DNA from: Symbiotaphrina buchneri
Lineage: Eukaryota > Ascomycota > Symbiotaphrinales > Symbiotaphrinaceae
Length of the DNA stretch: 64,000 nt
Assembly (NCBI GenBank): GCA_001599915.1
Contig: BCIG01000006.1
Coordinates: 558,001-622,000, forward strand
Direction: 5' to 3'
Translations under genes and position numbers: made by a program
Notes under the pieces: generated by a model
The model's input: only the letters and a program-made list of their open reading frames with translations
Database searches by the model: none
Told to the model about the DNA's origin: nothing
In this document: positions 23,502 to 33,216 of the stretch, piece after piece
How the letters are laid out: the number at the start of each line of letters is the position of its first letter
How positions within the stretch are numbered: the first letter of the stretch is position 1

Positions 23502-23838
23502 TCTTGACGTGCGGAGTTCTCGGTTTGTTTATCGGTGCAGTACTGGTCAATACCTCACCCCTCTTCGACTTGACCCAGCGACCTCGGGCGTTCTCGCCCA
23601 TTTGCACTCGATCCTGTCTGTATAACCTTGTCAATACGCGAGACAAAAGCTGCGGTTTCAGGGCGTCATACTGAGCTTTATTGTCGGTCTATATACGCCT
23701 TCTCGGTGCGACTCAAAAGTTGTGTTTCACTATATCGCTACCGGTTCCCTGTTACACACTGCGTTCCTGGAATAGCGCCTTCTAAGCAGGCTGCTCGTCC
23801 CTGGAGCTAAGACAGAGTTATAGAGTGTGCTATCTGGA

Positions 23839-25731
23839 ATGGAGTGCTTGCGCAACAATTTCCGTGAAGGCGTCCTTCTAAATGGGCGTTACGAGACCAT
23901 CTCTCCTCTCAATCATGGATCGTTCGGGCTCGTTTTCTTGGCCAAGGATATTCAAACTGGAGAGTCGGTTGCTGTCAAATGTTTGACAAAGGTTTCCGCT
24001 GGCAGTGCTTGTCAACCGGCTGTCGCCGTCGATGATCGTTCTGAAGAGCTGGCTGTTCATGATCGCCTCGGCTCCCATCCGAATATAGTCAATCTTCTCG
24101 GATCCTTCGAGACGAGCGCTCATGTCTTCCTCGTCCTTGAGTTCTGTTCCAACGGCGACCTCTACGAAGCTATCCGGCAAGGCCGCGGACCATTGGAGAC
24201 CGAGCATGTCCGTGACTTCATGCTTCAACTGGTTGGTGCTGTGGAGTACATGCATTCCAAGGGATTGTACCACCGCGACATCAAGCCAGAGAACATATTC
24301 CTGACCGCTTCTGGTGCCATGAAGCTGGGAGATTTTGGCCTTGCGACCTCGGCACTCTGGACGGACGAAGCAAATGTGGGCAGTGACCGCTACATGGCAC
24401 CAGAACAGTATGACCCCGCTGGCGAGGGCTACTGTCCGGAAAAGGCGGATATCTGGGCAATTGGCATCTGTCTTCTCAACATCCTCTTCTCACGCAACCC
24501 CTTCGCGACTCCCAGCCCGGCCGACCCTCTCTTCTCCGACTTTGTGCGGGATAAGCAGTCCCTCTTCGATGTCTTCCCGACCATGTCACCGGACACTTTC
24601 GAGGTTCTTTCACACTCCATGTGCATTGACCCGGCGAAGCGTTCCTTGTCCGCTGTGCGGGACGCTTTGAACAGGGTCGTTAGCTTTACCACCGATGACG
24701 AAGTTTTGGACGAGTTCTGCACCGAGAACCGCGATGTGGTCCCAGCCACTGCCAACAGAGAGCCGCTCCGCACCCCGTCGATCCAGAGTCCCCAAGTGGA
24801 TCAGGGCGGTTCCTTCCCCTGGGCCAAAGCACTCCATGCGAGCCCCCCGCAGCAGATCCGTCAACTCTTGGTCATTCCGGATACGGAAAGTTACTCAGAG
24901 GACTTGTTCCCGGCTTCGGAGAAGACCTCCACGGATTGGGTGTCGCTTGCACCGGACTTTTCATCGTCGGCCTCGGTGGTTGATTCGGGCATTGGCTCTT
25001 CCCTCAAGTCTTTGACCATCCGGAAGATGGAGCCGCAAAAGACCGATACAGCTATTCCTGTTTCAACGTATGGATCGCTGCCAATTTCCGGCTCCAGACC
25101 GATACCGGCCATGTCGTTTGTTTTCGGTAAGAAGTCTGAGGTTGTGTCTAAGAGCTGGAGCGATCTTTGGGACGAAGAAGAGGAAGAAGCCGAGAATGAG
25201 CGCGAGACAACTCTGAGGAAGCACAACAGTCGCAGCTGGAGCCAGGAGAGCAAGGAAAACGACGTCTCACCCGTCCGAAGAGGCCTCGCGGAGCTCACGT
25301 CATCATCTGCTGTTAATACTCGTACTAGGAGCCCTGATGCTCATGGGTCTGGCGTTTCAGGAATTGGAGTTGATGGTGTGAACGAGAACGATGGATTTTT
25401 CTTTGAGGATCACCCGCAACCCCGCCAATCTCCTCGTTCTCTGCCGGCATCGAAGCAGACCCACATGGACAAGTGGGCGGCGCTTGGAGACCGCAGGAGG
25501 GCTTACGATATTAATAAACGGCGGACGCCTTCGTACGGGAGGCGTTCGGCTGCATACGTGAACAGTTGGCGTAAGGATGTGAGTTCTGGATCATCCGGGA
25601 ATTGGGGAGGCGTTTCGCACCGGAAGCGGGATATGGAACACGATTGGCGTCGGGAGGCTCCTCTGCAGCCTCCGCAGGACGACGCGGAGGAATTTGAGTG
25701 GGTTGGAGGTTGGCATGACCTCCACTTGTAG
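23839..25731 (+). CDS. Ser/Thr protein kinase, Ksp1/Ran1 (Pat1) type
   Basis: 631 aa, intronless. The start MECLRNNFREGVLLNGRYE matches the family opening. Kinase domain residues about 17-290: Gly loop NHGSFGLVF, VAVKCL, HRDIKPENIF, LGDFGLAT, then MAPEQ where most kinases have APE. The C-terminal half is Ser/Pro-rich and disordered, with an acidic stretch (DEEEEEAENERE) and a final EEFEWVGGWHDLHL. Relatives include yeast Ksp1 (TORC1/PKA-linked, autophagy and filamentation) and fission-yeast Ran1/Pat1 (meiosis switch); which role applies here is unknown. An in-frame GTG at 23827 is not preferred. The unusually long leader suggests translational control. Confidence 0.88.
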   Translation: MECLRNNFREGVLLNGRYETISPLNHGSFGLVFLAKDIQTGESVAVKCLTKVSAGSACQPAVAVDDRSEELAVHDRLGSHPNIVNLLGSFETSAHVFLVLEFCSNGDLYEAIRQGRGPLETEHVRDFMLQLVGAVEYMHSKGLYHRDIKPENIFLTASGAMKLGDFGLATSALWTDEANVGSDRYMAPEQYDPAGEGYCPEKADIWAIGICLLNILFSRNPFATPSPADPLFSDFVRDKQSLFDVFPTMSPDTFEVLSHSMCIDPAKRSLSAVRDALNRVVSFTTDDEVLDEFCTENRDVVPATANREPLRTPSIQSPQVDQGGSFPWAKALHASPPQQIRQLLVIPDTESYSEDLFPASEKTSTDWVSLAPDFSSSASVVDSGIGSSLKSLTIRKMEPQKTDTAIPVSTYGSLPISGSRPIPAMSFVFGKKSEVVSKSWSDLWDEEEEEAENERETTLRKHNSRSWSQESKENDVSPVRRGLAELTSSSAVNTRTRSPDAHGSGVSGIGVDGVNENDGFFFEDHPQPRQSPRSLPASKQTHMDKWAALGDRRRAYDINKRRTPSYGRRSAAYVNSWRKDVSSGSSGNWGGVSHRKRDMEHDWRREAPLQPPQDDAEEFEWVGGWHDLHL

Positions 25732-26130
25732 TCAGACGGTGTGGTACTCTCTCTACCCTGGTTCCTTAGGGGTCCTGGAGTGCAGATCACACGCGATCTC
25801 GACTCGCTCTTCTGTGCATTAGATAGCTAGACCTCTTAGGCGTAGATGTCAATTCACAGAGTACCAGTCATCTCCATCCTCCCCAATTACTCGTATTCTC
25901 AACGATCTTTCAAGTAAAGCTGCCCGTAGCCGTCGACCGTAATGTTCAAGACCAGTTGCACCTCTATGCGATCCAACGTCAGCGGCCTTGCACACATACA
26001 TCGAGTCGCGTCTGCACGTGGAAAAGCTCGGCTTGCAGGTGGGGTCCAAGTGCAATCCAGCTGGCGGACAACCGTACGACCTGTTGCACAACAACCTCTT
26101 AACCTTTGCATCAAACAACGGACAGCAAAC
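25732..26130. other. Intergenic region between kinase and adenosine kinase genes
   Basis: 3' flank of the kinase gene and promoter of adenosine kinase. No coding frame or repeat recognised. Confidence 0.5.
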
Positions 26131-27698
26131 ATGGCCACGAAATCAGAATTCTCCTTGTTGTGCCTAGAAAATCCGTTGCTGGGTAAGTGAAGTCGGCCGC
26201 GATAAGTTGGGTAGAGAAAGCATAAGCTGACCACCAACAGACATACAAGCAGTAGGGTAAATAAATCTCAGAAACCCCCGGGGCTTCTCACAGAACGCAG
26301 AGGAGACTGAACGTGTGTTGACAGGGATGAGAAGCTGCTCGAAAAGTACGGCTTGAAGCCCAACGATGCCATCCTCGCCGAGGAGAAGCACATGGGCCTG
26401 TACGAGGATCTGCTGCAAAACTACAAGGCCCACTTGATTGCAGGGGGAGCGGCGCAGAACTCGGCCCGTGGCGCGCAGTACATGCTGCCGCCCAATTCTG
26501 TCGTGTTTGTCGGATGCGTGGGGAACGACAAGTACGCGCAGATCCTCCGGGATGCCGTCAACAAGGTCGGCCTCAAGGTTGAGTACCGCGTGGACGAAGA
26601 GCATCCTACCGGCCGTTGCGGGGTGGTCATCACGGGTCACAACAGGAGCATGTGCACCGATCTCGCCGCGGCGAACCACTACAAGATCGAACACCTGAAG
26701 CAGCCGGAGACGTGGAAGTTGGTGGAGAACGCCCAGATCTACTATGTCGGTGGCTTCCACTTGACTGTCTGCGTCCCTGCCATTCTAGCTCTGGCACAGG
26801 AGGCGGCAGACAAGAACAAGGCAAGACATCGATTCACTGGTAAAGTACTGAGCCTAGTGACTGACCCAATCGCACCAGATCTTTGCCATGGGACTTTCGG
26901 CACCCTTCATCCCTCAATTCTTCAAGGATCAGCTCGATCAGACCGCTCCTTACTGGGACTATATCATTGGGAATGAGTCTGAGGCCATGGCTTATGCCGA
27001 GTCTCATAACCTCGGGGTATGTATTATTGGGCTCTACCATCACGCACATATGCAGCAAAGACAGACTAGGAGCTCACACAGGCCTTCAATAGACCACAGA
27101 TATCCCTAGCATTGCGAAGCACTTGGCGAACCTGCCCAAGAAGAACACGCAGCGGCCGCGGACGGCGATCATCACCCAAGGAACTGAACCAACAATCGTC
27201 GCGATACAGTCCACCTCTGGTAACGAGCCTACGGTCAAGACTTTCCCTGTTCGTGTAGTCGACAAGAGTGAAATCAATGACACCAATGGAGCTGGGTGAG
27301 TTGGGCGCTCGGCAATTGACAATGCCGGACTATAGCAAAAGCTCTGAGACCGAGTGACTGACAATGCTAGGGATGCTTTTGTTGGTGGCTTCCTTGCTGG
27401 AATAGTCGAAGGCAAATCTTTGGATGAATGTGTTGATATGGGACAATGGCTTGCCAGCCTGAGCATACGCGAACTTGGACCATCGTACGTTACAAAAACC
27501 TAAACTCCATTGACATTCTGATACATTCTCCCACATATCGGACACGACCATCTGACTTCAATTTGTTTTTGCCCTCACCCCTNCCCGCTGGCACTCTCCC
27601 GCCACATTCACAAGGCCGTGCCTCGCATCAAAGCTGACAGATAATGTGCCAGGTATCCATTCCCGAAGAAGACCTATCAACCGCTTTCCAGCAAGTAG
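26131..27698 (+). CDS. ADO1: Adenosine kinase
   Basis: 354 aa, seven exons (introns 26183-26240, 26257-26324, 26821-26878, 27017-27092, 27296-27370, 27485-27652); exon 2 is only 16 nt. It phosphorylates adenosine to AMP and so keeps the methyl cycle running by removing adenosine released from S-adenosylhomocysteine. PfkB/ribokinase-fold motifs are clear: LIAGGAAQNSARGAQYML, VGCVGNDKYA, GNESEAMAYAESH and the catalytic signature DTNGAGDAFVGGFLAG, restored across intron 5 with the catalytic Asp in GAGD. The third intron uses a GC donor. The last intron contains an undetermined base at 27583. Length matches the family (about 345-350 aa). Confidence 0.96.
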
Positions 27699-28031
27699 AT
27701 GTCCGCGCTCAAGCCCACACTCTCCGTTCAACACTGGAGCGCAGGCGCTCTTCTTTCAACAAGCAATGGCGCCCATGGCTGACATGCAGAGGGCGTATCA
27801 CGAGAACTGATGACCTGAACCAAAAAAGCAACACTAGGCGCGAGTGATGCGCGAGTGATCCTCCACGATCCAGAAGCGGCATACTAGAATTAAAGAGTAG
27901 CACCTTTAGAAAGAATTTCTTCCAGGTAGACTTCCCGCGTGCCTTTTTCAGTGAATGAGGCGGTTTCTTGCCCCTAGGCGGACTTGACGGTAGATAGCTA
28001 CGAGCAGTTGCTAACCTTAAGTGCCGCCATC
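27699..28031. other. Convergent intergenic region
   Basis: 3' flanks of adenosine kinase and the Est1-like gene. Nothing recognised. Confidence 0.55.
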
Positions 28032-30819
28032 TCAACCATTGCGCAACCCTGATGAGGAAGTCCTGTCGACACCTCTACCGCTGCCCGGACGCGACCAGGG
28101 CGAGCTGGCCCCTTGGGCGTATTGAAAAGGTCCCATTGAGAAGTCTTCGAAGGTTGTCCCATTGCCATAAACTGTACTGGAGGCGCCCAGGCCGGGCTTG
28201 TCACTATAGCCAGAACCGACCGCTCCTGGAGCCCCAATTCCTGGCGGAGTGCTAGGATAATACCGGCCGAAGGCAGAATTGCCTGGCCCATTGCTACCGA
28301 CAAATTGCGCCGCATCCATCCCTTCGCCGTATAGGGGAGAGTTTGAGGCCCCTTGGTGTTGCACGGTAAAGGGGCTGTTCCAGATGCTTGGCAAACTCGG
28401 CCTCGGGGTGGGCGTGCTCTGCGCTGCATGCGGAGGCGCCTCGGGCGTCGAAAAGGAACCCGAAGTAGACATGTGTGGAGTCGAGTAGTGCTGCATCATG
28501 CTGACCAGTTCCTTTGCGGTCATGGTTCCCATTGGATTTTGGAACGACGGATTCTTCCCGTTTGACCATCCTCCAAGTAGCTCACCTCCATTCTGGACGT
28601 CTCTGGACGCCTCGGGGAAATCCGCGACTTCAGATGCACCTGTGCCACCCACGAGAGAATCAACCATATTGTTCATGGCTACGCTCATGGATATAGATGC
28701 AGACGCGGTCTCCGAGGCAGTGACCCACTGAGAAGCCGCGTCCAGATTATCATCTTGAGGAGGCTGCTCGGTGTTGTACGGCATCGCAGGATGGTCAAGC
28801 CCTGCGTCTGTGGGAAGTGCTGGTTGACTTCTTGGTGGACTTGTAAACACTTCCGATGGCACCCCTTCCTCCTGGTACACGAACCTCCCTCCATCAACGA
28901 GGGTGACCGGGATAGACTTGTGCCCCTGTCAGCTAATGATCAAGATGTTCTTAAAGCTCGCATACTCACATCGTCTAAAGCAAGTTCCAGCCCATCCGTC
29001 AACAGATCTCTAATCCTCGCTAGCATTTCCTCGTTGGGATGTCGCCTCTCCACTTCTCTGTCATGCCATCGGGGCTTTTGGCTGCCCCCGATATAGTATC
29101 TCTTTCGCGCCCGTTCAGACTCAAAAGGCTTGAAGCTGATAGTATCCTCATCTTCTTCAAGCAAGTATCCCACGCTGGGAAGATCCTCTGCTGAAAATGT
29201 GGCCGCAATAATGGTCATTGTGCTGGCATATATCTTCCACATCTCCTTCACTTCAGTGTTCAGGGCTGAATCCCCAACTTGGGCAACCAACAGTGCCGAG
29301 TTCGAGACGAGCCAGGAGCTGTACTGTCGGAGAGATGGAAGGATACGACGAGCAACAGCCGTTACCTTTCTCGCTTCGTCTTTGTCCTTTCCTCCATTTC
29401 CATTGGTTGTTGGACTATTGCTTACCGCCTCTTGAGGCTGTTCAAGCTCAGGTTGCAGCAGACGAAGCAGTGTGAAGAAAGTCTTCACGTTGAGCCGCAA
29501 GAAGAAGAAGAACGCTTGGAAAAGGTCGGTGGAATCAGGCGTTTCTGTGCAATGGTCAGCATACGGGAAAAGGTCCTGACTATGTGATCTCTCACCTTGC
29601 AGCCTGATACCGGCAAAGTACTGTGCGGCGATATTGATAAGAATGAATTTGTGAAGTGTGCCCTCTAGAGAGCGCTCTTTTAGCTCCACTGAGAGCTGGC
29701 TTAACACTTCGCTCTCTAGTTCATCGTGCTGCGGGAATTCTTGACCCTTGTAGCACTTGGCGTGGAGACGTAAAAACCAGCTGATCAAGCCCTTCCCAGC
29801 GCCCCCCTCGCCAGCTGCAGAAGCATTGGTTATGAGCTCGCCCCTGCTCCAAGCTACAACTATCTTCTTGAACTCTATTTCCAGATTCGACTTCGCGGTG
29901 GGGTGAGGCTCATCAACAGCCAATGCCCGATATAGATGATATGTGGCACGTAAATGGTTACCGTCCGCCAACGCAATGACAGCCAATTGGTTATGCGCGG
30001 CACCAGAAGTTGGATATATGGTGTTGGCTAGCTCGTAGTATCCTATTGCCGGTCCCCAGTTGCGGTTCTTCCGTACAAGCTCGGTTTCCCGATAACGAGA
30101 CAAATCGCCCAGGCGAACAAGAGTCTGGTGGCAGGATACTAGTACGGATTCTTTGAGAGGGGGAGAGACAAGTGAGGGATTGTCAATCGCCGAATCTATA
30201 ATCGTCAGATCATCTGGACAGCTGAAATTGCTCCTCGAGTTGCGTACCTCCAGATTTGAATTTTTGGGCGACATGCACGAGCTCTGGGATTGCACCGAAC
30301 TCCGTGGACAGCCTCTGGACGTAGGCGCGATAGAAGCGTTGGCTTGCTTTGATGAACTCCAAATAGTGCGCCTCCAATTTGCGCTTCTCTACAGGTTTCT
30401 TCTTCCCTTCCGGGTCTCGAAACTACATGGCCGCGTCAGAAGCTGCAAACGCTCCTCTATCGTGAGAACTCACACGACCCAAAGCTTTGCGAAAGCGATT
30501 ATTGATCTTGCTATGGGCATCCCACAGCCTAGCCTCGACATGCTTCGCTGTCGCAAAGTCAAAGTCAAGGAAGATCAAGTCTGCGCAAGCAGTGCGAAGT
30601 CTTGCTGGGAGTCAGAGGAGGCAATTGGACTAGGCAGAGCGGCTCACTGAGCGAGAACATCCTCTATTTCTCGATAAGTGGGATCCCTCTCAGACAGCAA
30701 TGTGAGGAGTTCTTTCTCAATGCGCTGGACGGTCCTGGTAACTCGTTAGGCCCATCCGGTGAGATTGCAATTGACATCTAAACGCACTTCCACGCCTCTT
30801 CAGTGCGTGTGTTCATCAT
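28032..30819 (-). CDS. Est1/Smg7-type protein (telomerase or nonsense-mediated decay factor)
   Basis: 829 aa, seven exons (introns 30735-30787, 30601-30647, 30423-30473, 30196-30247, 29545-29595, 28926-28969). The N-terminus has the Est1/SMG5-7 14-3-3-like fold (EEAWKTVQRIEKEL, ARLWDAHSKINNRF, KKKPVEKRKLEAHYLEFIKA, QRFYRAYVQRL). It is followed by TPR helices and the Est1 DNA/RNA-binding-type region (GYYELANTIYPTSGAAHNQL, ALADGNHLRATYHLYRALA, PHPTAKSNLEIEF). The last 290 residues are Ser/Gly/Pro-rich and disordered. Such proteins bind phosphorylated Upf1 or telomerase; sequence alone does not decide. The start is the first ATG of the open frame; the same frame stays open upstream but has no ATG. 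Confidence 0.88.
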
Positions 30820-31505
30820 CCTTATTCCTTCCCAAACATTGAGCGGCGACCCCACGGTCGGCCTCGCGGTCAGATGTGAGACCCTATCTTCTCCGGTGGG
30901 CAGGTGCCGCTGCTGCAATCCATGAGAAGAGCTGTGCTGTCTCTGCCACCGAGACAAATGGGGTAACCGGGAATGACGAAAAGTTGGCCAGAAGGATTCG
31001 CCGGTTCCTTCGACCAGAGATCTGGCAAGTGTCGGATCGTTGATGCGCCGGGTTGGTTGGACGTAAGAATAATACAATAGAGGGGGAAGGTTAGAAGAGG
31101 TGGGCCTGTAAATAAGGTAATAAATCGTTCTTGTCCAGTGTCACTGGCAATTCACTTTCCGGGCGAAGCGCACACGCACACGCACTTCCCCGCGTCCGAG
31201 TCACACCAGGAACCGGTAGGGGAGGGCACTGTAGGTACTTTCTCCGTACGTAAGACTCCATCCTACTGTGCCCTCATGGATCCTAAATCATACAGATCAA
31301 AAACGCATGCCCTCTGATCAAAGAATTTTGCTTTATAGTTCGATTCTGCCTTTAATTGTTGAATAGCTTAGCGTTTCCAAGCCATCCATTATTTGCCTGT
31401 GCATGTTTGCTTGCTTGCATCGATTGACGTGAAATCTTTCTCTCCACCACACTGTTGAGGGGCACGGGGGCTTTGATACAAAGTATTTATTCTCAACCTG
31501 TGAAG
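30820..31505. promoter_or_regulatory. Divergent promoter region, Est1-like / ZNF511-like
   Basis: 686 bp between divergent start codons. A small CACACG repeat lies near 31170-31186 and a CTCCGTACGTAA patch near 31242. The minus-strand frame that extends the Est1-like protein to 31077 lacks an ATG. No other feature seen. Confidence 0.5.
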
Positions 31506-32462
31506 ATGGCAAAACGCTCACGAGAAGATTCGATCTCATCGCTGGAATCAACCCTCTCGTTGGAGTCAGTCAATGCCAGAAACGTGGCAGTTGACCGCTC
31601 AACTCCATCGACCAACACAGCAGTGCACCCAGCGAAATACACCGAATTCGACAGCACGGCCGATGCAGACGGCTTGGAGACGGTAATGCGCTGCTCACTA
31701 CCCGTGCATAAGCAGACATTATGTTTCCCTTCTTACGAAGCTTTTGAAGTGCATTATGCGAAAGAACATGTCAACAGGTGTCCCGAGTGTTCGAGGAATT
31801 TCCCAACCGCTCACTTCCTCAATTTACACATCGAGGAACATCATGACCCTTTGAATGAAGCCCGAAGAGCTAGGGGCGAAAAGACGGTGAGGATCGAGCC
31901 TGCCTCGTCTTTTATTGTCGCTGCTGATGGTTGGTGAAGTATAGCTGTTTCGTGGAGGACTGCGACAAAAAGTGCTCTACCTGGCAGAAGCGGCGCATGC
32001 ACCTTGTCGATAAGCATATGTTTCCAAGGGTGCGTGAACCTAAGCTGTAGTAGGCTCCCAGCTGACTTTCCTGGAATACAGAACTACGATTTCTGGGTCG
32101 TGAAAAATGGGATTGAAAAAAGAAGTTCTATGTTGAAAGGCGGAGGCTCCCACAGGCGCCGGAGCTCAGCTGCAACTAATCCCCATTCTGCGACTACTTC
32201 GAGCGTCACAAATGGTTCTAATCAAAGAACGGTAGAATCTGGGCCTTCAATTGCTGAAGCTTCTCGCTCCTCAGACCTCGAAGCCGATCAAACTCCAGCA
32301 TCTCGCTCAGAGATGAGCCTCAGGAACAGGACCAAAGTGAACGATGATGCTTCTGCCGATCAGCTTGCAGGCTTGACAAACTCATTGGCCGCCTTGAAAT
32401 TTGTACCACACAGCGTACGGTTTGGAAAAGGCGGCGCGCAATCTGGGTCGAGTAATGGGTGA
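31506..32462 (+). CDS. C2H2 zinc-finger protein, ZNF511-like
   Basis: 283 aa, three exons (introns 31887-31939 and 32030-32081). After a Ser-rich N-terminus there are three closely spaced C2H2-type fingers: an atypical one beginning CSLPVHKQTLCFPSYEAF, then CPECSRNFPTAHFLNLHIEE and CFVEDCDKKCSTWQKRRMHL. They are followed by HMFPRNYDFWVVKNGI, the hallmark that links fingers to the tail in ZNF511-type proteins. The C-terminus is a disordered Ser/basic tail ending GGAQSGSSNG. Function in fungi is unknown to me; nuclear nucleic-acid binding is inferred. Confidence 0.85.
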
Positions 32463-33216
32463 CCGGCGGAAGGAGCGATGTCATGATTAATGAACGCTAT
32501 GATGAGTTATATGATTACGCACTTATTCCCAACAGCACATGAGCGTGTGGCATTTTGCGACAATGATATTATTGCAGCCGAAACCTCTGGTAAGACAGAC
32601 TGAGATTCTAGCTTGTAGATATATGGTTTATGGGTTCTAGAAGGAATTTATTCAATTCTGTGAGGATCTCATTTATCTTTGATGTACTCAGGGGTTAGGA
32701 GTGCGGTTGGCGGATTTTAGACGGATTTTGCCCTTGGCCTCTTTTGAAATTCCATCATTCGATTGGTTAGCAGTATAATGCAAAGTTTAATGCAAAGTCA
32801 TGACCTTTGCGTCTGGGACACAGTGAGTCCCTTGAGTTTGTCTTGCTTTTTGAACAGATCCTAGTAGCTCGATTTGGTCAAGTGGGATGCTACCTCATGT
32901 TTTGCGATGGCTGGAAGTACGGTACGGCAACTTCCATCGCTTGAGGCCACGATAAAGTGTTGACGATAAGGTAATTTGTGCTGGAGCAATGCACGCACCT
33001 ACTTCCACTGCTGATACCTGCACTGTGACTCTCACTGCTCCCAATTGAGGCCCCAAGAAGACCAGCTTAATGCGATATTAAGGACTTCCAGCCCTCAGCC
33101 GATCAACATGCACTCCTGAAATCAAGTTATGAGGCTGTCAGCAGTTGGAGCTCCACCGCATAGGGGACCAAGCACTTCGAAGATAGAGAGGGCTAGGATC
33201 CGGATGGATTCGAGAC
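32463..33216. other. Intergenic region upstream of the SLP1-like gene
   Basis: 754 bp. It holds a direct repeat TAATGCAAAGT (32776 and 32788) next to an inverted CCAAT (GATTGG at 32761). No coding frame recognised. Confidence 0.5.

Larger units (their letters stand above)
22390..23838 (+). other. Long ATG-depleted, pyrimidine-rich 5' leader of the Ksp1/Ran1-like gene
   Basis: The plus strand is rich in C and T throughout and carries only four ATGs in 1.45 kb, each opening a very short frame that stops after 3 to 9 codons. By my manual count CAT (ATG on the other strand) occurs about 27 times. Strand-specific loss of ATG is what selection on a 5' UTR produces. I could not define leader introns. 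Confidence 0.65.

Noticed and set aside
30820-31077. In-frame upstream extension of the Est1-like protein
   Set aside because: Open but without an ATG, and the conserved sequence begins just after the ATG at 30819.
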